Shown: positions 8,739-17,521 of the stretch, one piece after another
How positions within the stretch are numbered: the stretch's first letter is position 1
Layout of the letters: each line of letters starts with the position of its first letter
Origin: JBIQJD01 sp044507695
GTDB taxonomy: Bacteria > Bacteroidota > Ignavibacteria > Ignavibacteriales > Ignavibacteriaceae
Assembly (NCBI GenBank): GCA_044507695.1
Contig: JBIQJD010000013.1
Coordinates: forward strand, 1 to 64,000
Length of the DNA: 64,000 nt
Direction: 5' to 3'
The notes under the pieces: generated by a model
The model's database searches: none
What the model saw: only the letters and a program-made list of their open reading frames with translations
Told to the model about the DNA's origin: nothing
Translations under genes and position numbers: made by a program

Positions 8739-9425
8739 TCATTCACTTAAAGCAAAATTCACAGCAGCTTCAACATGAATTTCTAAGGTATCAAAAACCG
8801 GAATTGAACAATCTTCCTGCTTAATTAAAAGCGGAATTTCTGTGCAGCCTAGTATTGCACATTCCGCGCCGGCATTTACCAATCGATTAATAATGTTAAG
8901 ATATTCTTTCTTCGTTTCCTTTGTAAAAATTTCTTTTCCAAGTTCATCAAAAATAGATGAATGAATGAATGCTCCTTCTTCTTCATCAGGAATGAATGTC
9001 TTTATTTCATACTGCGATAAATAATTTTTATAAAACGGCTGCTCCATTGTGTACTTTGTACCGAGCAGTGCGGCGGATTTTAATCCTTTGCTGCGGATTG
9101 CTTTTGCTGTTTCAACTGCAATGTTTATTAATGGAATATTAATTTTCTGCTGAACTTCTTCTGCTGCCATATGCGGAGTGTTGGCACAGATCAGCAATGC
9201 TTCCGCTCCGGCATTCTCAAGTTTAACTGCAGCTTCAATTAATTTTTTTGCCATTACCGGCGGATCATCAACTGTGTATCTGAATTCCGCAAAGTTAAAC
9301 GAGTATAAAATTAATTCCGCGGAATAATCTCCGCCGAGTCTGTTGTTTATTTTTTGGTTAATTGATTTATAATAATCAACAGTTGATACCCAGGTTGTTC
9401 CGCCAATAAGACCAAGTTTTCTCAT
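8739..9425 (-). CDS. Aspartate/glutamate racemase family protein
   Basis: The start MRKLGLIGGTTWVSTVDYYKSIN is typical of amino acid racemases. The two catalytic cysteines are in LLICANTPHM and AILGCTEIPLL, the pair that abstracts and returns the alpha proton without cofactor. At 228 residues it matches aspartate racemase or the broad-specificity YgeA type rather than MurI. D-amino acids made here could link to the D-amino-acid-type aminotransferase about 1.5 kb away; that link is inference. Confidence 0.88.
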   Translation of the reverse strand: MRKLGLIGGTTWVSTVDYYKSINQKINNRLGGDYSAELILYSFNFAEFRYTVDDPPVMAKKLIEAAVKLENAGAEALLICANTPHMAAEEVQQKINIPLINIAVETAKAIRSKGLKSAALLGTKYTMEQPFYKNYLSQYEIKTFIPDEEEGAFIHSSIFDELGKEIFTKETKKEYLNIINRLVNAGAECAILGCTEIPLLIKQEDCSIPVFDTLEIHVEAAVNFALSE

Positions 9426-9435
9426 CTGTAACCTT

Positions 9436-9665
9436 TTAAAATTTTAATATAAAACCCATTTCAATATTTGGATTTGAAGTAACGCGGATTGTTCCGCCGT
9501 GCCAACGCATGATCTGGCAGGATAAAAATTTTCTCCTGAATTTCTTCTTTTATTCCCGGACCGTTATCAACAACTGCAATTTCAATTTTGCCTCTTCTAT
9601 TCAACTTTCCTCGATAGATCGAAGGAAATCAATCCAACACCAACATGCTGCATTACAGTTGGAAG
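9436..9665 (-). pseudogene. Relic of an NtrY-like sensor histidine kinase with internal deletions
   Basis: Read on the minus strand, three pieces of a kinase lie in order but in different frames. At about 9665-9600 is a PAS-like piece (VMQHVGVGLISFDLSRKVE). At 9601-9517 is the ATPase N/G1 region (GKIEIAVVDNGPGIKEEIQ, then KIF). At 9516-9436 is the kinase C-terminus (QIMRWHGGTIRVTSNPNIEM, ending at a TAA). The H-box and the GTGIGL segment are absent between pieces, so this is a remnant after at least two deletions. It fills the only protein-free gap of more than 300 bases in the window. Confidence 0.75.
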
Positions 9666-9680
9666 TTAGAAAATAAATAC

Positions 9681-9711
9681 TTGAAAAGCTTTAATGTAAC
9701 TTCTACCTTTG
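9681..9711 (+). promoter_or_regulatory. Bacteroidota-type promoter of the amidohydrolase gene
   Basis: TTG, a 20-base spacer and TACCTTTG end 31 bases before the ATG at 9743, the same geometry as the dxr and ECF sigma promoters in this window. Confidence 0.55.
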
Positions 9712-9742
9712 TTAAAACTTTTTCCAACCAAAAAAGAAGAAT

Positions 9743-10867
9743 ATGAAAGCTAAACTATTTCCTTTATTGATTATTTTTGCATCATCTCTGTTTGCACAGA
9801 ATGATACTACAATGTCTTTTGAAGAATATGATCCGCCATCCACACTTGTTGTACCCGAACATATAGTTACCCGTGCTAAATATCCATTTATTGATGTACA
9901 CAATCATCAATGGAATTATTCAAAAGAATATCTTGATACGGTTATTCAGGAAATGGATAAACTTAATATGGCAGTAATGGTGAATCTGAGCGGGCGCGGT
10001 TTTCAGCGTACTTCTGCGGGATTCGGTTTGAAAGATCCTTCATTCCTTAAAGAAGGAATAACCACCTCTGAAAAATATTTTGATAACAGAATAATCTTCT
10101 TTACAAATATTGATTTTAATGATATTGGTGAACCGGGCTGGGAAGAAAAAACAGTTGAGCAGTTGGAAGAAGATGTAAAAGCAGGTGCACGCGGTTTAAA
10201 AATTTATAAAAGTCTGGGGATGAATATTTTTGATTCCAAAGGAAAGCGTGTTTCTGTTGATGATGAAAGATTAGATCCGGTTTGGCAGAAATGCGGTGAG
10301 CTTGGAATTCCTGTTTTAATTCATACTGCTGATCCTTCACCTTTCTGGCAGCCAAAAGATGCACAAAATGAGCGCTGGCTCGAGTTGAAAGTTCATCCTG
10401 AAAGATATAGAGATCCCGAAAAAAATCCCTCCTGGGAACAGCTTATAAATGAGCAGCTAAATGTTTTCCGCAAACACCCTGAAACAAAATTTATAAATGC
10501 TCACCTCGGCTGGATGGGAAATGATCTTGGCAGACTAGGAAAACTTATGGATGAAATTCCAAACATGTACACGGAAATTGGTGCTGTACTTGCTGAGCTT
10601 GGAAGACAGCCTCGTTTTGCCCGTGAATTTTTTATTAAATACCAGGATAGAATTATGTTTGGTAAAGATTCATGGCATCCTGAGGAATATCATACATATT
10701 TCCGCGTACTGGAAACTGCTGATGAATATTTTAATTATTATAGAAGATATCACGCTTTCTGGAAAATGTACGGAATGGATCTGCCGGATGAAGTGCTGAA
10801 AAAAGTTTATTATAAAAATGCATTGAATGTTATACCGGGAATTGATAAATCAAAATTCCCTGATTGA
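9743..10867 (+). CDS. Exported amidohydrolase-family (TIM-barrel) metal-dependent hydrolase
   Basis: A signal peptide (KLFPLLIIFASSLFAQ) precedes a PF04909-type amidohydrolase barrel. Metal-ligand motifs are YPFIDVHNHQW, PVLIHTADP, FINAHLGWMG and MFGKDSWHP. Family members hydrolyse or decarboxylate small cyclic or aromatic substrates; export suggests a periplasmic role here. At 374 residues it looks complete. The aminotransferase gene follows at 10926 on the same strand, 58 bases on. Substrate unknown. Confidence 0.82.
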   Translation: MKAKLFPLLIIFASSLFAQNDTTMSFEEYDPPSTLVVPEHIVTRAKYPFIDVHNHQWNYSKEYLDTVIQEMDKLNMAVMVNLSGRGFQRTSAGFGLKDPSFLKEGITTSEKYFDNRIIFFTNIDFNDIGEPGWEEKTVEQLEEDVKAGARGLKIYKSLGMNIFDSKGKRVSVDDERLDPVWQKCGELGIPVLIHTADPSPFWQPKDAQNERWLELKVHPERYRDPEKNPSWEQLINEQLNVFRKHPETKFINAHLGWMGNDLGRLGKLMDEIPNMYTEIGAVLAELGRQPRFAREFFIKYQDRIMFGKDSWHPEEYHTYFRVLETADEYFNYYRRYHAFWKMYGMDLPDEVLKKVYYKNALNVIPGIDKSKFPD

Positions 10868-10925
10868 AAAATTATGTAGATGCCATTCCTAAATGATAAA
10901 TTAGCAAAAACAATTTTTATTAATT

Positions 10926-11765
10926 ATGATCTGTTATTTCAATAACTCTTTTCTTCCACTTGAAGAAATTCACATTTCACCATTTGACCGTGGATTTCAG
11001 TTTGGCGATGGTGTGTATGAAGCGATGCGTACATACAATGGTAAAATTTTTTTATTGGAGGAACATCTCGAAAGGCTGGAAAAAAGTCTGGATGGACTTG
11101 AAATTCCTTTTTCACGTTATTCAGAAATTGAACAAATCTTATATGAATTAATAAAGCGTAATTCATTAGAAAAGAAAGAATCTGTTTTTTACCTGCAGGT
11201 TACAAGAGGAAGTTATTATCCAAGAAAACATACCTTCCCGCGTGATAACGTTAATCCAACTTTATTTATTACAGTAAATGAATTACATCAGCCGGAAAAT
11301 AAACCTGTTAAATTGATTCTTGAAAAAGATATAAGATGGAGCCGGTGTAATCTTAAAACTATTATGCTGGTTCCTGCATCAATGGCAAAACAGAAGGCAG
11401 TTGAGAATGGTGCTTATGATGCATTGTGGGTTAGAAATAACTTTGTGCTTGAAGGCACTCACACTAATTTTTTTGCGGTAAGAAATGATTCAATCTTCAC
11501 TCCGCCAGCTTCTGAGTTTATTCTTTCCGGAATAACAAGAAATTTTGTAATTGAGCTTTGTAAAGAAAATAATCTTCTTATAAAAGAAGAAAAAATTTTA
11601 GTGGATGATTTAAAATCTTACAATGAATTTTTTATAACCGGCACAACTACAGAAATAAAACCGGTTAATCAGATTGGTAATATTTTTGTTAGTAACGGAA
11701 AATCCGGTAAAATTACAGAAATGATTAAGAATTTGTTTTATAAGAAAATAGGAGTGCGGCAGTAA
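10926..11765 (+). CDS. Class IV PLP aminotransferase, D-amino-acid transaminase type
   Basis: The start FNNSFLPLEE, then SPFDRGFQFGDGVYEAM, is the class IV fold, and the cofactor lysine is K144 in RCNLKTIMLV, the D-amino-acid transaminase context. LEGTHTNFFAV and ILSGITRNFV complete the cofactor-phosphate binding region. At 279 residues it is the length of Dat rather than IlvE (about 300-360). Branched-chain aminotransferase or aminodeoxychorismate lyase are less likely alternatives. A D-alanine/D-glutamate supply role with the nearby racemase is plausible. Confidence 0.85.
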   Translation: MICYFNNSFLPLEEIHISPFDRGFQFGDGVYEAMRTYNGKIFLLEEHLERLEKSLDGLEIPFSRYSEIEQILYELIKRNSLEKKESVFYLQVTRGSYYPRKHTFPRDNVNPTLFITVNELHQPENKPVKLILEKDIRWSRCNLKTIMLVPASMAKQKAVENGAYDALWVRNNFVLEGTHTNFFAVRNDSIFTPPASEFILSGITRNFVIELCKENNLLIKEEKILVDDLKSYNEFFITGTTTEIKPVNQIGNIFVSNGKSGKITEMIKNLFYKKIGVRQ

Positions 11766-11777
11766 TTTTACCGCACT
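11753..11777 (+). terminator. Hairpin across the aminotransferase stop codon
   Basis: AGTGCGG and CCGCACT pair across an 11-base loop that contains the TAA stop. The following sequence is T-rich but interrupted, so termination is only likely. Confidence 0.4.
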
Positions 11778-11784
11778 TAATTAG

Positions 11785-11904
11785 TTATCTTTTCATACGC
11801 ATAATTAATGTTGTGATTATAATTCCTGCAGTTGCAGCCATTGAAATATAGCCAGCATACTTTTTTAAGCTTCTTAGTTTTCTTTTAATCTTATATGCTC
11901 TCAT
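11785..11904 (-). CDS. 39-residue membrane miniprotein
   Basis: The short frame has a good ribosome site (GGAG, six bases from the ATG) and encodes a very basic N-terminus (MRAYKIKRKLRSLKKY), one hydrophobic segment (ISMAATAGIIITTLIM) and a basic tail (RMKR). This is the layout of a single-span membrane peptide. No family is recognised. The coding call rests on the ribosome site and the protein pattern. Confidence 0.5.
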   Translation of the reverse strand: MRAYKIKRKLRSLKKYAGYISMAATAGIIITTLIMRMKR

Positions 11905-12108
11905 AATTTCTCCATAATGTGAATATTCTTTAATCGTTAAGATAATATTTCAACACAAAGTACCTGTGATAATTTACTTACACAATTTTTAAAATTTACT
12001 CTTAAGAGAGTGAACTTTTTTCAGCTTAGGTTATCTAAAGAAAAAATTTTATCTGCATGGTAACCTTTTTAAATGATGAATGGTCTAACAACTGTATCAA
12101 GGGTTGTT

Positions 12109-12324
12109 ATGAAAAAAAATATAGACAGAGAAACCGTACATACATTTTGTCCGCACTGTAAAACAGAAATTGAGAGTGTGTGGGTTTGCAAACTTGAAAC
12201 AAATTCAATACTGAGATATGCCTATTTCTGTACAAACTGCCAGAAGAAACTTGGAGTTTTCTCACGGAAGGGATTTCCTTCATCAGAAGTTTTTAAGACA
12301 ATAATCTCCTCACAAAAAATGTAA
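12109..12324 (+). CDS. Small zinc-ribbon protein
   Basis: The 71-residue product has two cysteine pairs, FCPHCKTE and FCTNCQKK, about 30 residues apart, forming one zinc ribbon. A longer frame opens at 12073, but AAGGG lies five bases before the ATG at 12109, which I take as the start. No partner domain is present. Small ribbons of this kind bind RNA, DNA or protein; the role is unknown. Confidence 0.65.
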   Translation: MKKNIDRETVHTFCPHCKTEIESVWVCKLETNSILRYAYFCTNCQKKLGVFSRKGFPSSEVFKTIISSQKM

Positions 12325-12441
12325 ATAATTAATCGAACTTCTCCGCTGTAATTGTACGGCCTAATTACTGCGCACTTCCATTCACATTCACTTTTGTTTA
12401 TTTTCAATTCTAAAAGAAATCAAACCTGAAATGGAGCCATC

Positions 12442-14166
12442 ATGAAATACATTTATCGTATTCTTTGTTTGATCATTTTAAATGCATATCTGCTTTCAGC
12501 TCAAAACGGCGGATTAAAATTCAGTATTTCTTTTCCTGAAGATTTTGAAAAAGAAATTATTGATGGCAGAATGCTTCTGATGATTTCCACAGATAGTACT
12601 GCAGAACCAAGATTCAGCATAAGAGGAGATTATAAATCACAGCAAATATTTGGTGTTGATGTTGAATCATTAAAAAAGAAAGAAAAAGTAATTTTTGATA
12701 ATTCTATTTTTGGTTATCCGCTCAAGAGTATTTCTGAAATTAATGCCGGTGAATATTATGTTCAGGCATTGTTAAATGTTTATGAAACTTATCATTTGAA
12801 AAGTGGACACACAGTTAAACTGCCGCCGGATAGAGGAGAAGGGCAGCAGTGGAATTTAAAACCCGGAAACCCTTACAGCACTCCCCAAAAAGTTTTTATT
12901 GATCCCGCCTCTGAAAATGAAATTAATATTTCACTTGATAAAATTATTCCACCTATTGATCCTCCAAAGGATACTAAATACATAAAGCATATAAAAATGA
13001 AGAGTGATTTACTTTCCGAATTTTGGGGAACAGATGTTTATCTTGGTGCAAATGTTTTACTGCCGTACGGGTTTGATGAACATCCTGAAGCAAAATATCC
13101 GCTTGTGATTTTTCACGGGCATTTTCCACACACATTCGGCGGCTTCCGCGAAACCCCGCCCGATACAACGGTAAAACCTGAGTATAGTGAGCGTTTTAAT
13201 ATGGAAGGCTATAATATCGTTCAACAGGAATACGCTTACCGTTTTTATAAAGAATGGACTGGTGATGATTTCCCAAGAATGATCATCATCGAAATTCAAC
13301 ATGCAAATCCATACTATGATGATTCTTATGCTGTAAACTCTGCAAATCTTGGTCCATACGGAGATGCAATAACTTATGAGTTGATTCCATACATTGAAAA
13401 AAAATTCAGAGGAATTGGTGAAGGCTGGGCAAGATTTTTATATGGCGGATCAACCGGAGGATGGGAAGCTTTGGCTGCACAAATTTTTTATCCCGATGAG
13501 TACAACGGCTGCTGGGCTGCATGCCCTGATCCGATTGATTTCAGCGCTTACACAATTACAAATATTTATGAAGATGAAAATGCTTACTTTAACTCCGGCA
13601 GCTTTGGTAAGATTGAGAAACCTGGGGCCAGAGATTATTTAGGGCATGTTAAATCAACATTAATCCAACAAAATCATCTTGAACTGGTGCTTGGAACAAA
13701 AAGCAGATCGGGGCAGCAGTGGGATATTTGGGAAGCTGTTTATTCTCCGGCAGGAGAAGATGGATATCCAAAACGCATCTGGAATAAACTAACAGGTGAG
13801 ATCGATAAATCAGTTGCACAGTACTGGAAAGAAAATTATGATTTGAGATTCATACTTGAACGCGATTGGAATAAGATAGGTAAAAAGCTGGAAGGTAAAA
13901 TTCATATTTACGTTGGAGATATGGATAATTATTATTTGAATAATGCAGTTTATAAGATGGAAGATTTTCTGGAATCAACAGAAAATCCTTATTATGGCGG
14001 AGAAGTTGATTACGGAGACAGAGCTGAACATTGCTGGAACGGTGATCACTCACTGCCAAACGCTTTTTCGCGGTTAAGATATAATCAGATGTATGTTCCC
14101 AAAATAATTGAACGAATTGAAAAAACTGCTCCACCCGGTGCAGATCTAAAAAGCTGGAGATATTAA
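12442..14166 (+). CDS. Secreted alpha/beta-hydrolase esterase-like protein
   Basis: A signal peptide (ILCLIILNAYLLSAQ) precedes an Ig-like region of about 150 residues and a large hydrolase domain. The nucleophile elbow is YGGSTGGWEA, with S337. A late histidine in RAEHCWNGDHSLPNAF is the probable triad member. It resembles PF00756 carbohydrate or acyl esterases but carries long insertions. An upstream GGAG supports the start. The protein is probably periplasmic or outer-membrane associated; its substrate is unknown. Confidence 0.75.
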   Translation: MKYIYRILCLIILNAYLLSAQNGGLKFSISFPEDFEKEIIDGRMLLMISTDSTAEPRFSIRGDYKSQQIFGVDVESLKKKEKVIFDNSIFGYPLKSISEINAGEYYVQALLNVYETYHLKSGHTVKLPPDRGEGQQWNLKPGNPYSTPQKVFIDPASENEINISLDKIIPPIDPPKDTKYIKHIKMKSDLLSEFWGTDVYLGANVLLPYGFDEHPEAKYPLVIFHGHFPHTFGGFRETPPDTTVKPEYSERFNMEGYNIVQQEYAYRFYKEWTGDDFPRMIIIEIQHANPYYDDSYAVNSANLGPYGDAITYELIPYIEKKFRGIGEGWARFLYGGSTGGWEALAAQIFYPDEYNGCWAACPDPIDFSAYTITNIYEDENAYFNSGSFGKIEKPGARDYLGHVKSTLIQQNHLELVLGTKSRSGQQWDIWEAVYSPAGEDGYPKRIWNKLTGEIDKSVAQYWKENYDLRFILERDWNKIGKKLEGKIHIYVGDMDNYYLNNAVYKMEDFLESTENPYYGGEVDYGDRAEHCWNGDHSLPNAFSRLRYNQMYVPKIIERIEKTAPPGADLKSWRY

Positions 14167-14267
14167 TTCATTACAGATTTTTTTTTTGCGTAGGGGGCTG
14201 ACTAAAAAATTTTTCATTATTTAGTAAGAAGTGAAAATCAATATTTTTTGCCAGCCCTGCATAGCAG

Positions 14268-14429
14268 TTATTTTACAATTGTAAAAACAGTTCCCAAATA
14301 ATATGGCCACAGAATTATAGCAAGCAATCCTTTAAAGAAAGATAATTTTGCAAATCCAATTGTAAACAGCCAGCCTATAAGCCAGATAATTCCGGCAGCA
14401 CCTGAATTTTCAATTTTTATTTTTTCCAT
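14268..14429 (-). CDS. 53-residue two-span membrane protein
   Basis: The frame encodes MEKIKIENSGAAG, a hydrophobic segment IIWLIGWLFTIGFAKL, a turn FFKG, and a second segment LLAIILWPYYLGTVF. AAGGA precedes the ATG by six to seven bases. The layout is that of a small inner-membrane hairpin protein. It lies opposite in direction to both neighbours. The remaining bases up to 14628 show nothing else I can support. Confidence 0.6.
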   Translation of the reverse strand: MEKIKIENSGAAGIIWLIGWLFTIGFAKLSFFKGLLAIILWPYYLGTVFTIVK

Positions 14430-14628
14430 AAAATTTCCTTAAAAAAGTTTTAAAAAAGGTTTGAACCTGAAAGCAATTGTGGAAATATTGAAACAGCAGG
14501 GTACGAAATATGAGAAGTTAAAATCATTTTAACATTCAGAAAAATACTATATCAACTTATGAGTTACAGGGAATATTTCAAACAGAATTTATTTTAGTAA
14601 TTTAGAAGCCTTAAAAATTATAAAGCCA

Positions 14629-17043
14629 ATGAAGTTTAAATTTCTGATTTCCTTTTTTTTACTGATTCAATTCAGTTTATCAGCACAGGATTTTTTTGTA
14701 AGAGGAAAAGTAACTGCTGATTCGATTGAATTACCATTGAGTTATGCAAACATCAGAGCAGCTAACACAACCACCGGAACCGCTTCAAATAAAAGCGGTA
14801 ATTATGAACTTAAACTAACCAAAGGTGTGTATATTCTCATTGCTTCTTATATCGGATATATTTCAGATACAATTACTGTTTTTGTTGATAAAGATTTAGA
14901 GAATATAAATTTCTCACTAAAAAATACTGAAGTTAAACTTCAGGAAGTTGTTGTTAAACCGGGTGAAAATCCCGCAATCAGGATAATCAAGAAATCAATT
15001 GAGAGAAAAAATCAGCGAAGAGCAATTCTTCATTCTTATGAATTTGAAGCTTACACAAAAGGGATAATCAAAACCCAGGAAGATATTGATGCACACAGAA
15101 GCAGTGTTAATTTAAATATTGGCGTGGATGATACAGCTTCATTAAAAATCACGGGCATTTTTGAAAATCAAAGCAAAGGATTTTTTAAAAAACCCGATCT
15201 TTACAAAGAAATTATTCTTGCACGAAAACAAAGTGCTAATTTTCCTCCATCAATAAATATTTTAACAGGTGGAAGGCTTATCCAGAATTTTTATGAAGAA
15301 AATATAAACTTTCTCGGCAGAGATATTCCCGGGCCAATTTCTGATAATGCACTTGAATATTATTACTACTTCATCAAAAATACATTAGCAATTGATAACC
15401 GCACTGTTTACCAGATTCATATAGAACCTGATATTTCATCTGACCCTGGATTTGTTGGAAGCATTTTTATAACAGACAGCACTTACGATTTGATAAAGGT
15501 TGATCTGCAGTTAAACCGCGCTGCCAATACGGGCGGAATATTTGATACGATAAATGTGTTTCAGCAATTCTCATCTTACGGACAGAATATTTTTATGCCT
15601 GTAGATTACCGGCTGTTTGTAACTGCAAACATTTTTAACATTGCAAAATTTGGATTTGAGTTAAACACAATTCTTTATGATTATAAAATAAACTCTGAGA
15701 TACAGGATGATTTTTTTGATAAAGCAATTTTGAAAGTACTTCCTGAAGCTGATAAAAAAGATTCATCATACTGGAAGAATGCTCAAACAATTCCAAATAC
15801 TGCCGAAGAAAAAACTGCATATAAAAGAATCGACAGCATAAGCAGCACACCTGTAAGTGTTTGGGATAATTTTTCTATCCTTTCTGCAAAAATTAATTGG
15901 AATAAAAATTTCTCAACAAGTGCACCTCTTTCAATGTATCACTTTAACAGAATTGAAGGCCACGCAGTTGATTTAGGATTTTTTACCGAAGATCTTTTTG
16001 AAAACCGTTTATCAGCATCATTGAGATTTGCATATGGATTTTCAGATAAAAAATTTAAGAAGGATTTTTCAGCAGAATATTTAGCCGGAGATTACAGAAC
16101 TACAAAAATTTCTTTAAATGCATTTAAAAGATTGAATGTTTTATTCGGAAGCAGTGATTCCTATAATGAACTTACAACAACTGTTTTAGCATTGTTATCG
16201 AAATATGAATTCAGGGATTACTATTATTCAAGCGGATTTGATTTTCAAATAACCGGAGAAGTTTTTCCCGTTTTAACATTAAATGGAGGATTTCTAAACC
16301 GCACAGATAAAAACGCAGAAGTAAACACAAATTTTTCATTCTTTAAAAAATCAAAATCCTACCGGGAAAATCCACCTGTAACTGAAATAAAAATAAACGC
16401 AGTAACTGCCGGTTTCAAAATTGATTTCAGAAATTATATTGAAGATGGTTTATTCAGAAGAAGAAGTTCATTTGGAAATTCATTTATAATTTTTGAAGGT
16501 AATCTAACACATTCAAATAAAAATCTATTAAACAGCGGAGTTGATTTTACCAGGTATGAATTAAGAACATACGGAAAACTAAACACATTTAATTCCGCTG
16601 ATCTGGGTTTCAGAATCTTTGCTCAATCAATCGATGGATTTCTGCCGTATCAAATGCTGTACGCACTTCCGGGGAATATTGATTATACAGCCCAGAACAA
16701 TACATTCCGTACACTTGATGTAAATGAGATTATAGGGGAAAATATTATAACAATTCATCTTGAGCATTATTGGAGAGATGCATTATTCAGAATGCTAAAA
16801 ATTCCTTTCTTAAAAGACCTGGAATTACAACTTACCACCTACTTAAATGCTGCATACACGGATATAAATGATATAATGGCTGCTGTGTTGCCGGTAAATT
16901 TAAAATCCTTTAAAAATCCTTTTTATGAAGCGGGATTTTCTATCGGGCATATTTTGCTTCCGCTTCAGATAGATTTAGCATGGAAGTTAAATCACAGGGG
17001 GAAAAATAACTTTAGAGTAGGAATTAACACGTTTGTATTCTAA
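14629..17043 (+). CDS. DUF5686 / carboxypeptidase-regulatory-like outer-membrane protein
   Basis: After a signal peptide (FLISFFLLIQFSLSAQ) comes a carboxypeptidase-regulatory-like beta domain (FVRGKVTADSIELPLSYANI) ending in LQEVVVKPGENPA, then a long DUF5686 region of amphipathic strands ending in an aromatic residue (GINTFVF), as in outer-membrane barrels. The 804-residue length is normal for the family. Members are common in Bacteroidota next to or instead of TonB-dependent receptors; function is unknown. No TonB plug is seen. Confidence 0.85.
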   Translation: MKFKFLISFFLLIQFSLSAQDFFVRGKVTADSIELPLSYANIRAANTTTGTASNKSGNYELKLTKGVYILIASYIGYISDTITVFVDKDLENINFSLKNTEVKLQEVVVKPGENPAIRIIKKSIERKNQRRAILHSYEFEAYTKGIIKTQEDIDAHRSSVNLNIGVDDTASLKITGIFENQSKGFFKKPDLYKEIILARKQSANFPPSINILTGGRLIQNFYEENINFLGRDIPGPISDNALEYYYYFIKNTLAIDNRTVYQIHIEPDISSDPGFVGSIFITDSTYDLIKVDLQLNRAANTGGIFDTINVFQQFSSYGQNIFMPVDYRLFVTANIFNIAKFGFELNTILYDYKINSEIQDDFFDKAILKVLPEADKKDSSYWKNAQTIPNTAEEKTAYKRIDSISSTPVSVWDNFSILSAKINWNKNFSTSAPLSMYHFNRIEGHAVDLGFFTEDLFENRLSASLRFAYGFSDKKFKKDFSAEYLAGDYRTTKISLNAFKRLNVLFGSSDSYNELTTTVLALLSKYEFRDYYYSSGFDFQITGEVFPVLTLNGGFLNRTDKNAEVNTNFSFFKKSKSYRENPPVTEIKINAVTAGFKIDFRNYIEDGLFRRRSSFGNSFIIFEGNLTHSNKNLLNSGVDFTRYELRTYGKLNTFNSADLGFRIFAQSIDGFLPYQMLYALPGNIDYTAQNNTFRTLDVNEIIGENIITIHLEHYWRDALFRMLKIPFLKDLELQLTTYLNAAYTDINDIMAAVLPVNLKSFKNPFYEAGFSIGHILLPLQIDLAWKLNHRGKNNFRVGINTFVF

Positions 17044-17059
17044 TGAGAATAAAAAAATT

Positions 17060-17096
17060 GGTTTAAAAAAACAAAAGCGCTCCAAAGAGCGCTCGG
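17060..17096 (-). terminator. Terminator of the RRM gene
   Basis: GAGCGCT and AGCGCTC (17076-17093) pair across a four-base loop. On the minus strand the hairpin is followed by TTTTGTTTTTTT, a good intrinsic terminator for the RNA-binding protein gene. Confidence 0.75.
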
Positions 17097-17118
17097 AACG
17101 CAAACACAAAAATCTTAG

Positions 17119-17370
17119 TTAGCTCTTTGGTTTTGCTTCACTAACAATAATGCTGCGGCCGCTTAATTCGGAACCGTTTAAAGCGGAAATTGCACTATTT
17201 GCATCAGATTCATTTTCCATTTCAACGAATCCGAAACCTCTGGACCTACCGGTCTGACGATCGGTGATAACCTTTGCAGAAACAACTTTACCGTGAGCCT
17301 CGAAAGTAGATTTCAAGGTATCGTCATTTACTGCCCATGGGAGACTTCCCACAAAAAGTTTAGTACTCAC
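17119..17370 (-). CDS. Small RRM-domain RNA-binding protein
   Basis: A single RNA recognition motif makes up almost the whole 83 residues: RNP2 is LFVGSLPW and RNP1 is RGFGFVEM, with the aromatic positions that stack on RNA bases intact. Such small RRM proteins are abundant in cyanobacteria and Bacteroidota, often cold-induced, and bind single-stranded RNA. It is monocistronic with its own terminator. A hairpin in the leader (17397-17412) may matter for control. Confidence 0.92.
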   Translation of the reverse strand: MSTKLFVGSLPWAVNDDTLKSTFEAHGKVVSAKVITDRQTGRSRGFGFVEMENESDANSAISALNGSELSGRSIIVSEAKPKS

Positions 17371-17396
17371 TAAGAACCTCTAAAAATAATTATATA

Positions 17397-17412
17397 AAAC
17401 ACTACGGTGTTT
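17397..17412 (-). promoter_or_regulatory. Hairpin in the RRM gene upstream region
   Basis: AAACAC and GTGTTT pair around TACG, 27 bases upstream of the RRM start codon. It could be a leader structure or part of the promoter region. Confidence 0.3.
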
Positions 17413-17521
17413 AAACCGCGAAGCAAAATAGTATTATTAGAAAAAAAAACAAAGAAAAATTTGATATTAATGGGTACAAAAAAAGACCGGAAAATATGGG
17501 TTTTGTTTTATATCACAAGCT

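Noticed and set aside
11999..12008. CTCTTAAGAG palindrome upstream of the zinc-ribbon gene
   Set aside because: Short and AT-rich; expected by chance in this composition.
14200..14265. Possible inverted repeat GGGGCTG and CAGCCCT downstream of the secreted esterase
   Set aside because: Arms are short, imperfect and about 50 bases apart.
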